From Canna indica (taxonomy: Eukaryota > Streptophyta > Magnoliopsida > Zingiberales > Cannaceae), in NCBI GenBank assembly GCA_034359265.1, contig CP136896.1, positions 61,267,501 through 61,331,500 on the forward strand: a DNA stretch of 64,000 nt, given 5' to 3'. The notes below the pieces were generated by a model that did no database searches, was not told the origin of the DNA, and was given only the letters and a program-made list of their open reading frames with translations. A program made the position numbers and the translations under genes. Each line of letters begins with the position of its first letter. Position 1 is the stretch's first letter. Below are positions 38,036-49,095 of the stretch, piece after piece.

Positions 38036-38580
38036 TTTATCTACATTCATCGAATAAAAACGACACCAACACCATATTTGATCCATATTTGTAAATAAAA
38101 TGAATATGAATTTTAAAAAAATTATCCATGCGAATGCGGATATGGATGCGAATCCACACCATATTCACATCGTATCCGCACAATATTATCCGCATATAGA
38201 CAATTATTATTTTACCTATATACATTACTCAATATATATTAATTATTATATTATATAGACAGATTTTATGATAAATTATATATGAAATTCTAATAAATTA
38301 TTAATTATTATAAAATTTAACAATGTAATTTATTTTTTTATTAAATATATTATTTATTTATTAATTTTTTATTAAATGTGATCCAAATACGAATATGATG
38401 CAATTATCTACGTTTGAATACAGTACAGTTATGGATAGCCGGCGGATGAGAAATATGGTACAAAACGTATAATACAATATTCGTACAATATGTGATCCGC
38501 TGGGCTGTTGTGTTCCCCATACTTTCTACAAGTCTCCACTCAGATGCCATCCATAAACATTGGAGTCGATGACTCATGAC
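38036..38580. other. Degenerate repeat-rich spacer
   Basis: Contains ATCCGCATATAG and CGAATGCGGATATGGATGCG motifs that resemble the GGATACCCGTGG-type interior of the hAT element at 56092, suggesting a diverged relative. Boundaries are not clear. Confidence 0.3.
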
Positions 38581-38591
38581 GCATTGAATTT

Positions 38592-39010
38592 ACACTATAT
38601 TTGGATTGAGAATTTCAGAAGATTTTGAAGGAATTTGAAAGGGAAGAGTTTTGGAGGAATTTAAAATATCATATTTGGATAATTTTTTAAAGAAGTTTGA
38701 AGGGGTTTCAAATCCCTCGTAGAACCCATTTTCAAAACCCTCTAAAATAAATTTTTAGAAGAATTTAAAGAGCTAATGAATTAAAAATAGTTAAATTATA
38801 AAAATATTCTTAAAACAAAAATATATATTATTATAAACGATAGCATAATGATTTACCAAATCCTCCCAAATCCTTTATGAAGTTTAACCAAATAAGATTT
38901 TTAAAATCCTTTCAAAAACTTTTAAATTTCTTTCCCTCCAAAATTCTTCAAACTTCTTTAAATTCCTTCTTTTTTAAATTTTTTAATCAAAATTATTCAA
39001 ACACAATGTT
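38592..39010. mobile_element. MITE-like inverted-repeat element
   Basis: The left arm ACACTATATTTGGATTG is approximately mirrored by ATTATTCAAACACAATGTT at the right, and long arms rich in TTTGAAGGAATTTGAA and CTTCAAACTTCTTTAAATTC pair around a short centre. About 420 bp, noncoding. The superfamily is uncertain. Confidence 0.55.
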
Positions 39011-39705
39011 AAGCAGAATTTTAATGCAGTAAGTTCTATTTTAGTCAATCCCCTCGTAATTTAATGATAAGATAGGCAGATGAATTATATAAAGTCGTGA
39101 GTTCAATATTTAATCTTAAAGCCTACTGCAGTGACAATAAATTTTTAATCAAATTGAATTTTGTAATATTTAATTTAATTAGTTTATTTTTTGGATTTGA
39201 TCTAAAATTTGGAGAGTCACGTTCTATCTAAATTAAATTATATTTGGAGACCAGAGTAAAGTCAGAATTCTTGATATTATTTTATTGCTGCAGCAGTTGA
39301 CAAGTAGTTGCATGGGAGAAATAAAAGGACTGCACATGATTGTTGGTGCAGAGAAGGGCAGAAATTGAATGGATTTGGTGGATGATTTGTTCTTTCTGGA
39401 AGAATATGGTATTTTTAATTATCTTGAGGACTAACATGTGGAATTATTTGATTGCTTGACAGACTGTGTTCACATGAGAGTTTGGCCTTTCCAGCCCACA
39501 AAATTAAGTACCAAATATAGCATCATCGAAGAAGAGACAACTTTTGCATCGCCCCTTGAAATGTGTGGAATACCTTTTGATTTCTTATTTTCATGCAAGT
39601 CTGTCAAATCTTGTTAATTACATGTTCATCGAGATGGGATGGGATTGTTATTTAATTGGAATGGTGAGAGGGCAATCGGATGAATGCAACTTCTACGAGC
39701 ATATC
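39011..39705. other. Noncoding spacer
   Basis: A weak tRNA-like stretch (AATGATAAGATAGGCAG ... GTGAGTTCAATATTT, 39060-39106) may be an old SINE but is too degenerate to call. Otherwise nothing seen. Confidence 0.35.
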
Positions 39706-40221
39706 ATAGGGAGGTAATAGTTCGGTTAATCATCTTTTTGGTGATTAATCAAAATCGAAATCGGATAAAGATTCGCTAATCAAAATCAAAATCAAAATCG
39801 TTCGATTTAATTCAAAAACTAATATCCGAAATCGAAACCGATTTATTATTAGTTATTCGTCGAATAATCAAAATCAGATTTTGGATAAATGGGTAAATGA
39901 ATTTCAAGTAGCGAATTTAGAGTTTTTGGATTAAGAATATATATAATCGGGTAAACTGATAACGGATTTAGGATTTTTGGGTTAAGAATATATAATAAGC
40001 TATTACCGATTCTGATTACCGATTAACCGTGAATAATCTGCAATCTAAACTGAAATATATAACCGGTTTCGATTACCGGTGATCCGCGATCTAGTAACCG
40101 AAACCGAATCGATTAAAATCGGTTTTTGAATTTTACTAACCGAAATCAAAATCGAACCGTAAATTTATTATCCAAAATCAAATTTTACGATTCGATTAAC
40201 CGATTCTAATTATCACTCCTA
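39706..40221. mobile_element. hAT-type MITE
   Basis: Ends TAGGGAGGTAATAGTTCGG and CTAATTATCACTCCTAA are imperfect inverted repeats of the TAGGG-TGGTAAT hAT type. Flanks are AGCATATC and AGCAGATC, an 8-bp duplication with one mismatch. The interior is filled with ATCGGTTAACCG / CGATTAACCGG-like repeats. Noncoding. Confidence 0.65.
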
Positions 40222-40269
40222 AGCAGATCATCCATCAGACATATATGAATGAAAAAGAATGAATATGTT

Positions 40270-41032
40270 TGTTTGTTTTTTTCAAAAAGAGAAATTTATT
40301 TATTAAATAGAAACAACACTTAGGCCATTATTACAATCACTAAGTAGTAAAGCCTCGAGTTCAGGTGGTCGGACCAAGTTCCAAACAACAGACTCTTTTC
40401 TGACTCGAGCCTAATTTGCTGCCCAGTGGGCAGCTTTATTCACAATTCTAGGCACATAATTAAACTTTACATTCAACAAGTTATTTACAATAGTCCAAAT
40501 ATCTTTAATAATAGACCGGAGCCTCCAAGAAGCATTAGAAGATTTGTTGAGACAATCAATGAGGACTTTACAATCCGATTCCACTACGATGTTGTTCAAA
40601 CTCTTAGAGACTGCAAATATAAGAGCAGAATGAATAGCAAGTGCCTCACTCATGATAGCAGAAGTAGCATTGAAATAGTTGAAAAAAACATATAAATATT
40701 CGGCGTTATAATTTCGAAAAATACAACCTAAACCACTGCCATGAACAGCATAGGAACCATCACAATTTACCTTAATTCAGCCATTAGAAGGAGGTTGCCA
40801 AACTATAATAGTCTGTGGATGTAAATTATGATTTTCCTCAGGTTCTATATTTGATAGGTATTATTTTGTGAAAGCAATAATTCTATTACCAGCATTGGAG
40901 ATGAAAGGTAGTTCTTCACCATGCACAATAGAATTTCAAAAGAACCAAATAAATCAAAGAGTGTTAGCAACAATGGCTGAGGAATGTATCACCATTAAAG
41001 GATCAATATCCAGCAGCAATCAGCTACCAGAA
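40270..41032 (-). mobile_element. 5'-truncated LINE (RNase H end) with 18-bp target duplication
   Basis: Minus-strand remnant of the 3' end of an RNase H-bearing LINE. The open block at 40411-40653 reads EALAIHSALIFAVSKSLNNIVVESD and ends KAAHWAAN, with a frame damaged upstream. A T-rich run (40270-40282) marks the A-tail side. Both sides carry AAAAAGAATGAATATGTT (40252-40269 and 41033-41050), a perfect 18-bp duplication: clear evidence for target-primed insertion. Confidence 0.9.
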
Positions 41033-41050
41033 AAAAAGAATGAATATGTT

Positions 41051-41500
41051 ATCATATTCATTTAAGCGTGTATTCATTCTCTCGTTATTTATATTCATCC
41101 GGTTATAATTACGAGCCGAACGCTCATATAAATTTTGTTCAATAGGATGAGATCTAATTTTTCATTGCTCTTCTGCATTTATTTTGGGATAGAGCGAGAC
41201 GGGAAAAAACAAGTCAAAACATATTACAAATTGTTGAACCATAATGAGAGACAAAATTTGGGTAGGGATATATGGGCAGACATGAGTTTTAGTATAATTT
41301 TAATATATATAGTATATATATAAATAGGTAGTACATGTAAAAATTAAGTTTTGAATTAATTCGTACTAAATTTATAATATGTACATAAAATATAGAATTA
41401 ATATATATTTATAAACATTTAGAAGTGATAACATATACATTAAATTGGTCGAGACTATTTTTTTTATTTTTTTTTTTGAATTAAGAAGATTTGTATTTTA
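41051..41500. other. AT-rich spacer
   Basis: Host DNA of the LINE insertion followed by AT-rich DNA. No gene seen. Confidence 0.4.
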
Positions 41501-41502
41501 TG

Positions 41503-41615
41503 CCAACGGTGAGTAGCACAGTTGATGACAACATATTATATGTTGCCTAAAGATGTAGGATTCGAATCCTAATATGATCACCTATTATGATCTTTTATTT
41601 TTGTTAAAAAAATAA
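41503..41615 (+). mobile_element. Putative tRNA-derived SINE
   Basis: Contains a box A-like TAGCACAGTTGATG (41513-41526) and a box B-like GATTCGAATCC (41560-41570), about 34 bases apart, the internal RNA polymerase III promoter layout of plant SINEs. A T/A-rich 3' end follows (TTTTATTTTTGTTAAAAAAA). The 5' half does not fold into a normal tRNA. No target duplication was defined. Confidence 0.5.
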
Positions 41616-42240
41616 TTGTATTTATAAAAAAAATAAAAAATAAAAATAAAGAGAGAAATACAGAGAAAGAAAGAGACTCTTTAAGCCCTCGTTAGCCAAG
41701 CCCTCAAAAGTATTAATTCTCTCCTGCCAAATCTAGTTGAGACAGAAGGTTGAGATTTTTAATCTCGTACTTCATTATTGATGGTAATTGAAATCACAAA
41801 ATTCGATTTCATATAATGAATTCATGATTTGATTTTTGTTCCTGCTTGAGATTTACTTTTTATAATATTAATTATACATATAAATTAATTTTTCTCATGT
41901 AATATCAAGTATTATGACTACCGAAGAACAATTATTTTTTAAGTATTTATTTATAATTTTCTTAATCTCTTATTGATTTCTTAGTTTTCTTCTTATGATA
42001 TGCCTTATAAAATTATAATTAGCCTTTAAGGTGGGTAAGGCAATGCCCGCATAGAACTAGATTTGGGCAATTGAGATTAAAGAATTTTTTTAAAAAGATT
42101 AAATATTTTAATTATTTTTATTTCGAAGACTTTTATAATAATTTTAAGATATAAAAAATATGTGATGAAATTTGTAATAATTATATGTTATGATTTTAAT
42201 TTATAATTTGAAGTTAGACAATTGAAATAATATTTGTTAA
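41616..42240. other. AT-rich spacer
   Basis: No gene, terminal repeat or RNA feature recognised. Confidence 0.4.
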
Positions 42241-42254
42241 ATTTTTTATATTCC

Positions 42255-43068
42255 TATTTTTTTTAAAAAAAAAAGAATCAGCTCAAGGTGAGTCACTCCC
42301 TACCCAGTTAGAAGGTAAAGGGTGAAGAGGGCCAATGGTCGTACATCCCTCACCTCTAATCAAAGTAGGACTATATACCCCTGGAGCTTCAAAAATTTTA
42401 TTCATAGTATCAATAGGAATTACATTTACTAGATGAGAATTCTGATTACCAAGGAGAGTATCAAAATCCTGAATCAAATCAGTATTTGATGTTTTTTTAC
42501 AACCACTTACCACAGGGACATTGTATACACCCTTATCATGCATTCGAATCTGCTCCTGAGCCAATACACGAGCCATCATGTTGAAGTCTCTGCTTATATG
42601 GCTCCATTCCATTACTCTGTAATGGTTCATTAATGTCCATCTCAGTAGCTTTCCAATATCCCTTATATCAGATACAATATTAACAAGATACCATGGAGGC
42701 TTATCCTCTTTTTTTTTCAGAATCTTAACAGTTTGCAGGCAATCAGTGTATACTGTTAACTGAAAAATATTAAGATTTTTCACCATTTTTAGACCATGCC
42801 AAATAGCCAAAATTTCAACTGCTAAAGGAGAATGAGCTTTAATTACACAGCCAACCTTCGCAATTACTTCCATGTTTTCATTGACAATGTTGAAACCTGC
42901 ACTTGCTATCTCATTTTTATTTCTCCATGCATCACATAGTAGCTTATATGGAGCAGTTTCCTCACTGAAAGTATTATCAGTAATAGAAGTAGAAGTAGAA
43001 GTGGTCTTAAAAGTAGTCATGATTCTAGAAGAATTATTTATATTCCAAATTATTCTAGAAGTAGAATT
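42255..43068 (-). mobile_element. 5'-truncated LINE (RNase H end) with 14-bp target duplication
   Basis: Minus-strand LINE 3' end, flanked by perfect ATTTTTTATATTCC copies (42241-42254 and 43069-43082). The left side shows a T-run for the A-tail. It contains one uninterrupted RNase H-like reading frame (next entry). Confidence 0.87.
42283..43020 (-). CDS. LINE RNase H-like domain fragment (open, 245 codons)
   Basis: C-terminal domain of a LINE polyprotein that would degrade RNA in RNA:DNA hybrids. Seen: KLLCDAWRNKNEIASAGFNI (first Asp block, codons about 27-46), PLAVEILAIWHGLKMV (the Glu helix), LTVYTDCLQTVKIL (second Asp) and WSHISRDFNMMARVLA (His/Asp end), followed by about 80 residues of unrecognised tail. 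The frame has no stop, unlike the other LINE pieces in this window, so the copy is fairly young. The ATG at 43020 is fortuitous: the domain lacks its upstream polyprotein and probably any promoter. Confidence 0.7.
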   Translation of the reverse strand: MTTFKTTSTSTSITDNTFSEETAPYKLLCDAWRNKNEIASAGFNIVNENMEVIAKVGCVIKAHSPLAVEILAIWHGLKMVKNLNIFQLTVYTDCLQTVKILKKKEDKPPWYLVNIVSDIRDIGKLLRWTLMNHYRVMEWSHISRDFNMMARVLAQEQIRMHDKGVYNVPVVSGCKKTSNTDLIQDFDTLLGNQNSHLVNVIPIDTMNKIFEAPGVYSPTLIRGEGCTTIGPLHPLPSNWVGSDSP

Positions 43069-43152
43069 ATTTTTTATATTCCAAATTGGGCAGTGACTAT
43101 AAAACTAAAATAACATGACTATAAAATCAAAAAGCTATTAACATGACCATAA

Positions 43153-46100
43153 GGAGGCGTTTGGTATGGGACAATCCATCTAGATTATTGATAATTTTAT
43201 TTTTAAATTACATGGACCCCACACATTACGTACATTGTTTAGTGTGCCCACTTATGCAGGTAATATGGATTATCTTGGTAATCCAAAGTGTCATCAAAGT
43301 GATAATCTAGATTGCTCAGGGGGAGGTGTCTATGTGGATTGCATCTGAAGTGATAATCTTGAATTATTTTTTAAGACATAATTGTCCTTAAATCCTATCT
43401 TTTTTACAAGTTATTTGCCTCATCCTTTCTAGAAAGAAGACGTTTGCCTCTCACGACTTCTCATATTACATTATATAATAATAATAATAATATAATATAA
43501 TAATAATAATATAATATAATATAGTATATTATATATTATATTATAGCATTTTATATTATATACTAACTGTAGTACTCGTGTTTTTGTACCATTAAAATGT
43601 GATTTTAAAAATAAAAAAATTTTAAATTTAAATTAATATTTTAATATATTATTATATAATCCATGGTTTTAAAAGTAAAAAAAAAATTGAAATTAAATTT
43701 TTATATTTTTATATATTATTATATATAAATAGAATAGTCTATCAATTTTTTTTATATATATTTTTTATATTTTCTAACATAATTTTAATTTGAAAATATA
43801 TGAATTTAGATTTAAAAATTATTTTTAAAATTATTTTAAACTTAAATTGTAAATTAATTTTTAATTAAATTTGTAGCTATAATTTAATATTTTTAATAAT
43901 TTAAATTTAAATTTTAAATTTAAATATTTGTATACCCAGATTTTTAGAAATAAGTTACCATATTATTATCATATTATAAAAGAATTATATTTTTAAGAAT
44001 AAAAGCTGATACTTAATTAGAAGTGAAACATGCTTAATTTAGTGGACTCAAAAAAATTTAATTAATCATACATAAATATGAAGAGAAAATAAAATTTAAA
44101 ATTAAACATGAATAATATAATATATAAGATTGAAAATTAAGCAGACATAATTAATTTGATTCTAGGGTAAAGGGCAAAAAGTCCTCCGAACTTTAGCCTA
44201 ATTAGTAAAAAATCTTACGAACTTTAAAAACATGCAAAAAAAATCTCACAAACTATTAAAAAACTAGCAAAAAGGCTCATGCCGTTATCTCTCCATTAAC
44301 TTTTTAACAGAATTCCACATCAACGCCATATGTCGACACCTCATTCGTCCACGTATAATTTTTTCCATGTCATATTTAATATAATATTTTTTTAAAAAAA
44401 ATAAAAAATATATAAATATTCCCCCCTCCCCCCACACACATATATATTAAATTTTCTCTCTCAACTTGCAGTGCTATGCAAAAAAAATTCATAAACTTTA
44501 ACCGCAATGTAAAAAACTTCATGAACTTTAATTGTGATGCAAAAAAATCTCATGAACTTTGATTGTAATGAAAAAACCATATTTTTTATTATAAAATTAA
44601 CGAAGAGATAACAACATGGGCATTTTTGTTAGTTTTTTTAATAGTACGTAGGTTTTTTTGCATATTTTTAAAGTTCGTAGGGTCTTTTGCTAATTAGGCT
44701 AAATTTCGAGGAGCTTTTTGCCTTTTAATCTTGATTCTAACTAAATGATAATTAATAAAATTCAAAATTAAACATGTTTAGTTAAGAAGACATGACAAAA
44801 TTCAAAATTTTATAAATAATTATTCACATTTGAAATTAATTAAATTCAAAGTTTTAAAAATTAAGCATGATTAATTAAAAATCAAGCATGCTTAATTAAA
44901 AGAATGTGAAAAATTAAAATTAAACCTGCATAATTATTGAAGGAAAATAAAATTCATTAATTAAAATTTAGAAATTAAATTGAAAAGAAATTAAAGTAGT
45001 TTTATATGAAAATTTGGAAAATAAAAATAATTAATTGAAAGTGAAAGTTGCTTAATTAAATGAATGTGAAAATATGAAAATTTTAATTTAAAATTTTAAA
45101 AATTAATTTTCATTAATTAATAATATTTAAATTAATAAAATTTAAAATTAAATAATAAGATTTAAATTAATAAAATTTAAAATTAATATGCATTTAAATG
45201 ATTAATAGATTTCGAAATTTATTATACATAATTAAAAAGACTTAAAATTTTAAAAATTAATCATGTTTACTTAGAAATTAAGTCTAATTAATTTAAATAT
45301 AATTGAAAATTTAGAAATTAAACATACTTAATTGAAACTAAAACCTGTTTAATTGAATGCTAAAAAAATTTCTAATTAATCATACATAATTATGGGGAAA
45401 AAATAAATTCAAAATTAAGCATGCATAATTTAATATATAAGATTTGAAAATTAAGCTAACATAATTAATTTGATTATAATCAAATAGAAATTAATAAAAT
45501 TAAAAATTAAGCATGCATAATTAAATTCAAAACTAAGATTTAATTTATTTTTTTTAAATCAAAATTTCATAAATAATTCTCAACATTTGTAATTAATTAA
45601 ATTCGAAAATTTAAAAAATTAAACATGATTAATTGAATGGAAAATAAAATTCACCCTTAATAAATTTCAAAATTAATTTAATATGAAAATTAATTTTGAA
45701 ATTGTATTTAATTTAATTCAAAAATTTAAAAGTTAGGCATGATTAATTGAAGGGAAATAAAATTTACCATTAGTAGAATTCGAAATTAATTTAATATGGA
45801 AATTAAATTTGAAAATTAAATTGGAAGGAAATTAAAATAGTTTCACGTGGAAAGTAAAGTTGAAGATTTAGAAATTAAACATAAAAATATAAATATAAAT
45901 GTCGTAAAAACAAAGGTAAAGAATTAAGGGAGTGTGAAGAATTTATGCAGGAAGGAGTTGTTGCTTGTTTTTATATATATATATTTTCAGAAAGTAGATT
46001 ATAGTATTATCATTAATATTATATATTATATATTATATAATATGATTAATTATAATATTATTATAATATTATAATACATTTATGAAAATGATATTTTCAG

Positions 46101-46296
46101 AAAGTAGAACACAATACTTGGTAATGTATTTGTTATATCAAATATGTCTATGTGAATTCTAGTAATCTTATCATAACATTATTTGTGCATATCAAATACT
46201 ATATTCTATATTATATAAAAAAAATTTAGTGACAATCTATCTGAAAGATAATCTAGATTGCTTGGTAATCTAAAATGTAATGCACCAAACGCCACC
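43153..46296. mobile_element. PIF/Harbinger-like MITE, family M1 copy 2, expanded by inserted DNA
   Basis: Ends GGAGGCGTTTGGTATGG (43153) and ATGCACCAAACGCCACC (ending 46296) match copy 1 (33374-34090) in opposite orientation; flanks are TAA and TAT, one mismatch. Shared inner blocks: GTAATCCAAAGTG and the 46085-46210 stretch with ATGATATTTTCAGAAAGTAG. Copy 1 is 717 bp and this one 3144 bp. The extra 2.4 kb is extremely AT-rich DNA made of diverged AAATTAAGCATGCATAATTA-like units and includes a separate MITE at 44165-44730. No coding sequence. Confidence 0.75.
44165..44730. mobile_element. MULE-type MITE with 9-bp target duplication
   Basis: Flanked by perfect TTGATTCTA (44156-44164, 44731-44739). 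The inverted ends GGGTAAAGGGCAAAAAGTCC and TTTTTGCCTTTTAATC lead into long arms (CTTTAGCCTAATTAG pairs with CTAATTAGGCTAAA). Nested inside the larger M1 copy. Confidence 0.87.
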
Positions 46297-46640
46297 TATA
46301 ACACATTATAACTTGAAAGGAACATTAAAAAAAACTATTAAGTATGACTATAAGTCCAAAATAACATTATAACACAATTTGTTAATCATCATATTGCATG
46401 AAAAGAAAAACTATAAGGAAAAAAAAACTATGTTGACATATTATACATGAACTAAAGAACAAAAATATTTTATTTAATCAATCGCAACATAAATAGACTA
46501 TACATCTGTAAGCATATATTATTATGCTAAATGGCTAAGTGCGAAGATAATTTCAAAAATTGCAGTCGTATGTTTGCGGCCACAAGCTACCTGCATATGA
46601 TAAGCTGAAAGCACATGAACAGTTAGATGTGTCTTGAATT
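46297..46640. other. Noncoding spacer
   Basis: No gene or repeat end recognised between the M1 copy and the LTR-like sequence. Confidence 0.4.
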
Positions 46641-46997
46641 TGTAATATAGGCCCGAAGTCGGCCCCACATCGGGCACCATGTCTTATGGGGGGTGCGGGG
46701 GGCTCCGCCCCCCATGGTATGGACTATCCAACCCGTTATGTTGTAACCCGACCCGTTTAGGATTATTATGTATTTATAGGATTGGAGAGCGATTCAGAGG
46801 TGCGCAGACGTGAGATCTGTATTTTTGGGGCTAGGGTTTTTCCTCTCTGTGTACTTGGTGAATAGTGAAGATCTTCTCCTCCTTTGCCTGTGGATATACG
46901 GACGACACATCGCTGTCCCGAACCACGTAAATTTTGTGTGTTTAATTTTCTATTTCTTTTCGCTCTTCGTTGTTTTATTTGTCGATCTACCCCAACA
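46641..46997 (+). repeat. Probable solo LTR
   Basis: About 357 bp starting TGTAATATAGGCCCG and ending CCCCAACA (TG...CA). It has CCACATCGGG near its start, as do the TRIM LTRs at 52932-53846. TATTTATAGG (46771-46780) could be its TATA box, followed by a CTAGGGTTTTTCCTCTCTG leader-like stretch and GAACCACGTAAATTTTGTG, a combination common in plant Copia-like LTRs. The 5-bp flanks (GAATT / AGAAC) do not match, so boundaries are tentative. Confidence 0.5.
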
Positions 46998-47685
46998 AGA
47001 ACATTAGAGGCCTTAGATATAAAAGATTTAAGCACAAAGCTTTTGATAATTTCTAAATTCCTGATTATATATCTAGTGCATGTGGCTTGAAATAAGTTCT
47101 ATTAGGTCATTACAGAATCAGGACTATTGATCATGTATGAGAAATGAAACAAGTTTATGAAGATAATTGATACCCAAGGCCAAGGCAACTTGAGAACAAA
47201 ATGAGTTCCATATACAGTATGCTACAACAACAATATTATGTAATGAGTTCCAAGCTTTGCTTACAATTAAACTAATACAATCATTAAACCAAAAAAAAAT
47301 TTTGAACAACAATGAGTTCCAAATTTTGAACTGATTCAGAACAACAATGAAATGATATTATGGTAATATACTACAACACCAACATGACTCCTGTGTAGAA
47401 ATAAGATGATCCCTATCATGTTCAATAGCTTTTTCAGTAAATGGATGCCAATAGTGCATCCTCACATAAACCTCTGCAGGAACATTCTTGTCACACAAAA
47501 CTTTCATCAATGCTTTTGCTTAAATTATATGCAGGGGAGAAAAAATTTAACTTAGGATGAGTCAATGAATGGAAATTAATATATGGGATATCTGAAAAGG
47601 AGAATAGGAAACAACTAAAAAGATCTACTTCTAATATATCTTCAGAAAAAATGGTGATCATATCATCTCAGACACTATCAAGTAT
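46998..47685. other. Noncoding spacer
   Basis: No recognised coding or repeat feature. Confidence 0.4.
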
Positions 47686-47689
47686 TGAC

Positions 47690-48840
47690 ATACCCAATCG
47701 ACGGAGGATTAGGAATTCTGTTTATACATGCTCACAACCAAGCAAGACTTGGAGCTTGGATAGGGAAAGTCTCCCAGGGACAAAATCTTTTTTTGGGTTA
47801 GATTCATGGTAGCTTCCGTAACTGGTTCACTCAAGGTTTCTCTAGACGTGTTTCCCCTATTTGGAGGGATCTCAGTGAGCTGTTTGAGATGTTTCTCTCT
47901 AGTATCTCAATCCATGTGGGAGACGGGAGGAACATCAAGTTTTGGATCGATAGATGGGTTAACGGCTCTACTTTTGCGGAGAAATTTCTACACCTTTTTT
48001 GCCTCGCCTTACATCCAAATTGTCTTTTTTCCAAGGCTAGGAGGTTGGGTTCTGAGGGGGAGATCTTGGGCTAGAATATTAATTTCTTCTCGTTAGTGGT
48101 GGCTGATCACCTGGTTCCGTTAGCCTCTACCTTAGTAGAGGTACAATACACTTCCGACCGTGATTTGTTTCGATGGAAATGGTCAAAGGACTTTACTACT
48201 CAGAGTTTATATCATATAATTTCATACGAAAGAATCATTGGCAGCAACTTCCATTCTCTTTGGCACAACAAGCTCCCTCCTAAAATATCCATCTTCAGCT
48301 GGTTATGGTTTAGGAAGAGGCACCTCACTCGTGATAGGCTTGCTAGATGGGGTGTAACTTCGAACGAAGCTTGCCTCCTTTAATTGTACTAATGGACGAG
48401 AATCCCATCATCACTTGTTTGCTATTTGTCCCATCACATTAAGCGGCCGGAGATATTTCCTCTCCTTCCTAAAGCTCAAACATGTTAACCTTACGACATC
48501 TGTCATGTGCACTTTGAATTATGTGCTTGACAAATATTTGGTAAGATTGATACTCATTTGAAGTTGGTTCGTTTGGTTTGAAAGGAACTCAAACCAGAGC
48601 TCCTCTGCGCAATCTACGACTATTTTTGCAATAAATTTTTACAAAATATGCTCTCGTTGATCTGCTTTTCCTCTCGGCCTTTATGTTCAGAACTCGCGGG
48701 TATTAGATGTTTGTTTATTTTTTCTTATTCCTTAGGTTATTTTTTTATTTATTTTGATTTTCTTTATTTCTCATCTTTATTTCTTGTAACTTTTCATCTC
48801 TCTTGAATGAATACAGGATTTCAATTCTCAAATTTTTTTT
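47690..48840 (+). pseudogene. LINE fragment: RT end and zinc-binding region
   Basis: Frames, read with shifts, give PIDGGLGIL, NQARLGAWIGKVSQG, RRVSPIWRDL, then HVGDGRNIKFWIDRWVNG (the GDG..I.FW.D.W block of plant LINEs, about 47920-47970), and from 48096 SDRDLFRWKWSKDFTTQSLY and LWHNKLPPKISIFSWLWFRK of the zf-RVT domain. Several stops and frameshifts. No target duplication or A-tail defined with certainty. It is a separate insertion from the LINE pieces on the minus strand. Confidence 0.75.
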
Positions 48841-49095
48841 TTTCTTTCTAAACTCCAGAGTGAAGTCCTTTTCTTTGAAGCATGAGTTTTCCTCTTTTCG
48901 AAATACTTGTGCATATCACCTTGATGCATCCCTAACAAAACATATCCAACGCATAACAGAAATGAATAATCACAAAAGTATGTTATGTAAATCTTCTCTG
49001 TTAGAAGAATTAAATACCTTTTGTAGCCCCTGAAAGATGCCAACTTTTAAACTAGTTGTTGCTCTTCCTCACTGCAACAATTAGAATGATACTAG

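Noticed and set aside
46687..46720. GGGGGGCTCCGCCCCCC palindrome as a possible terminator or operator
   Set aside because: A G/C-rich hairpin inside the LTR-like sequence; no bacterial-type regulation is expected in plant nuclear DNA.
46641..46997. A complete LTR retrotransposon around the LTR-like sequence
   Set aside because: No second LTR, primer site or gag/pol frames nearby, and the 5-bp flanks do not match; kept only as a probable solo LTR.
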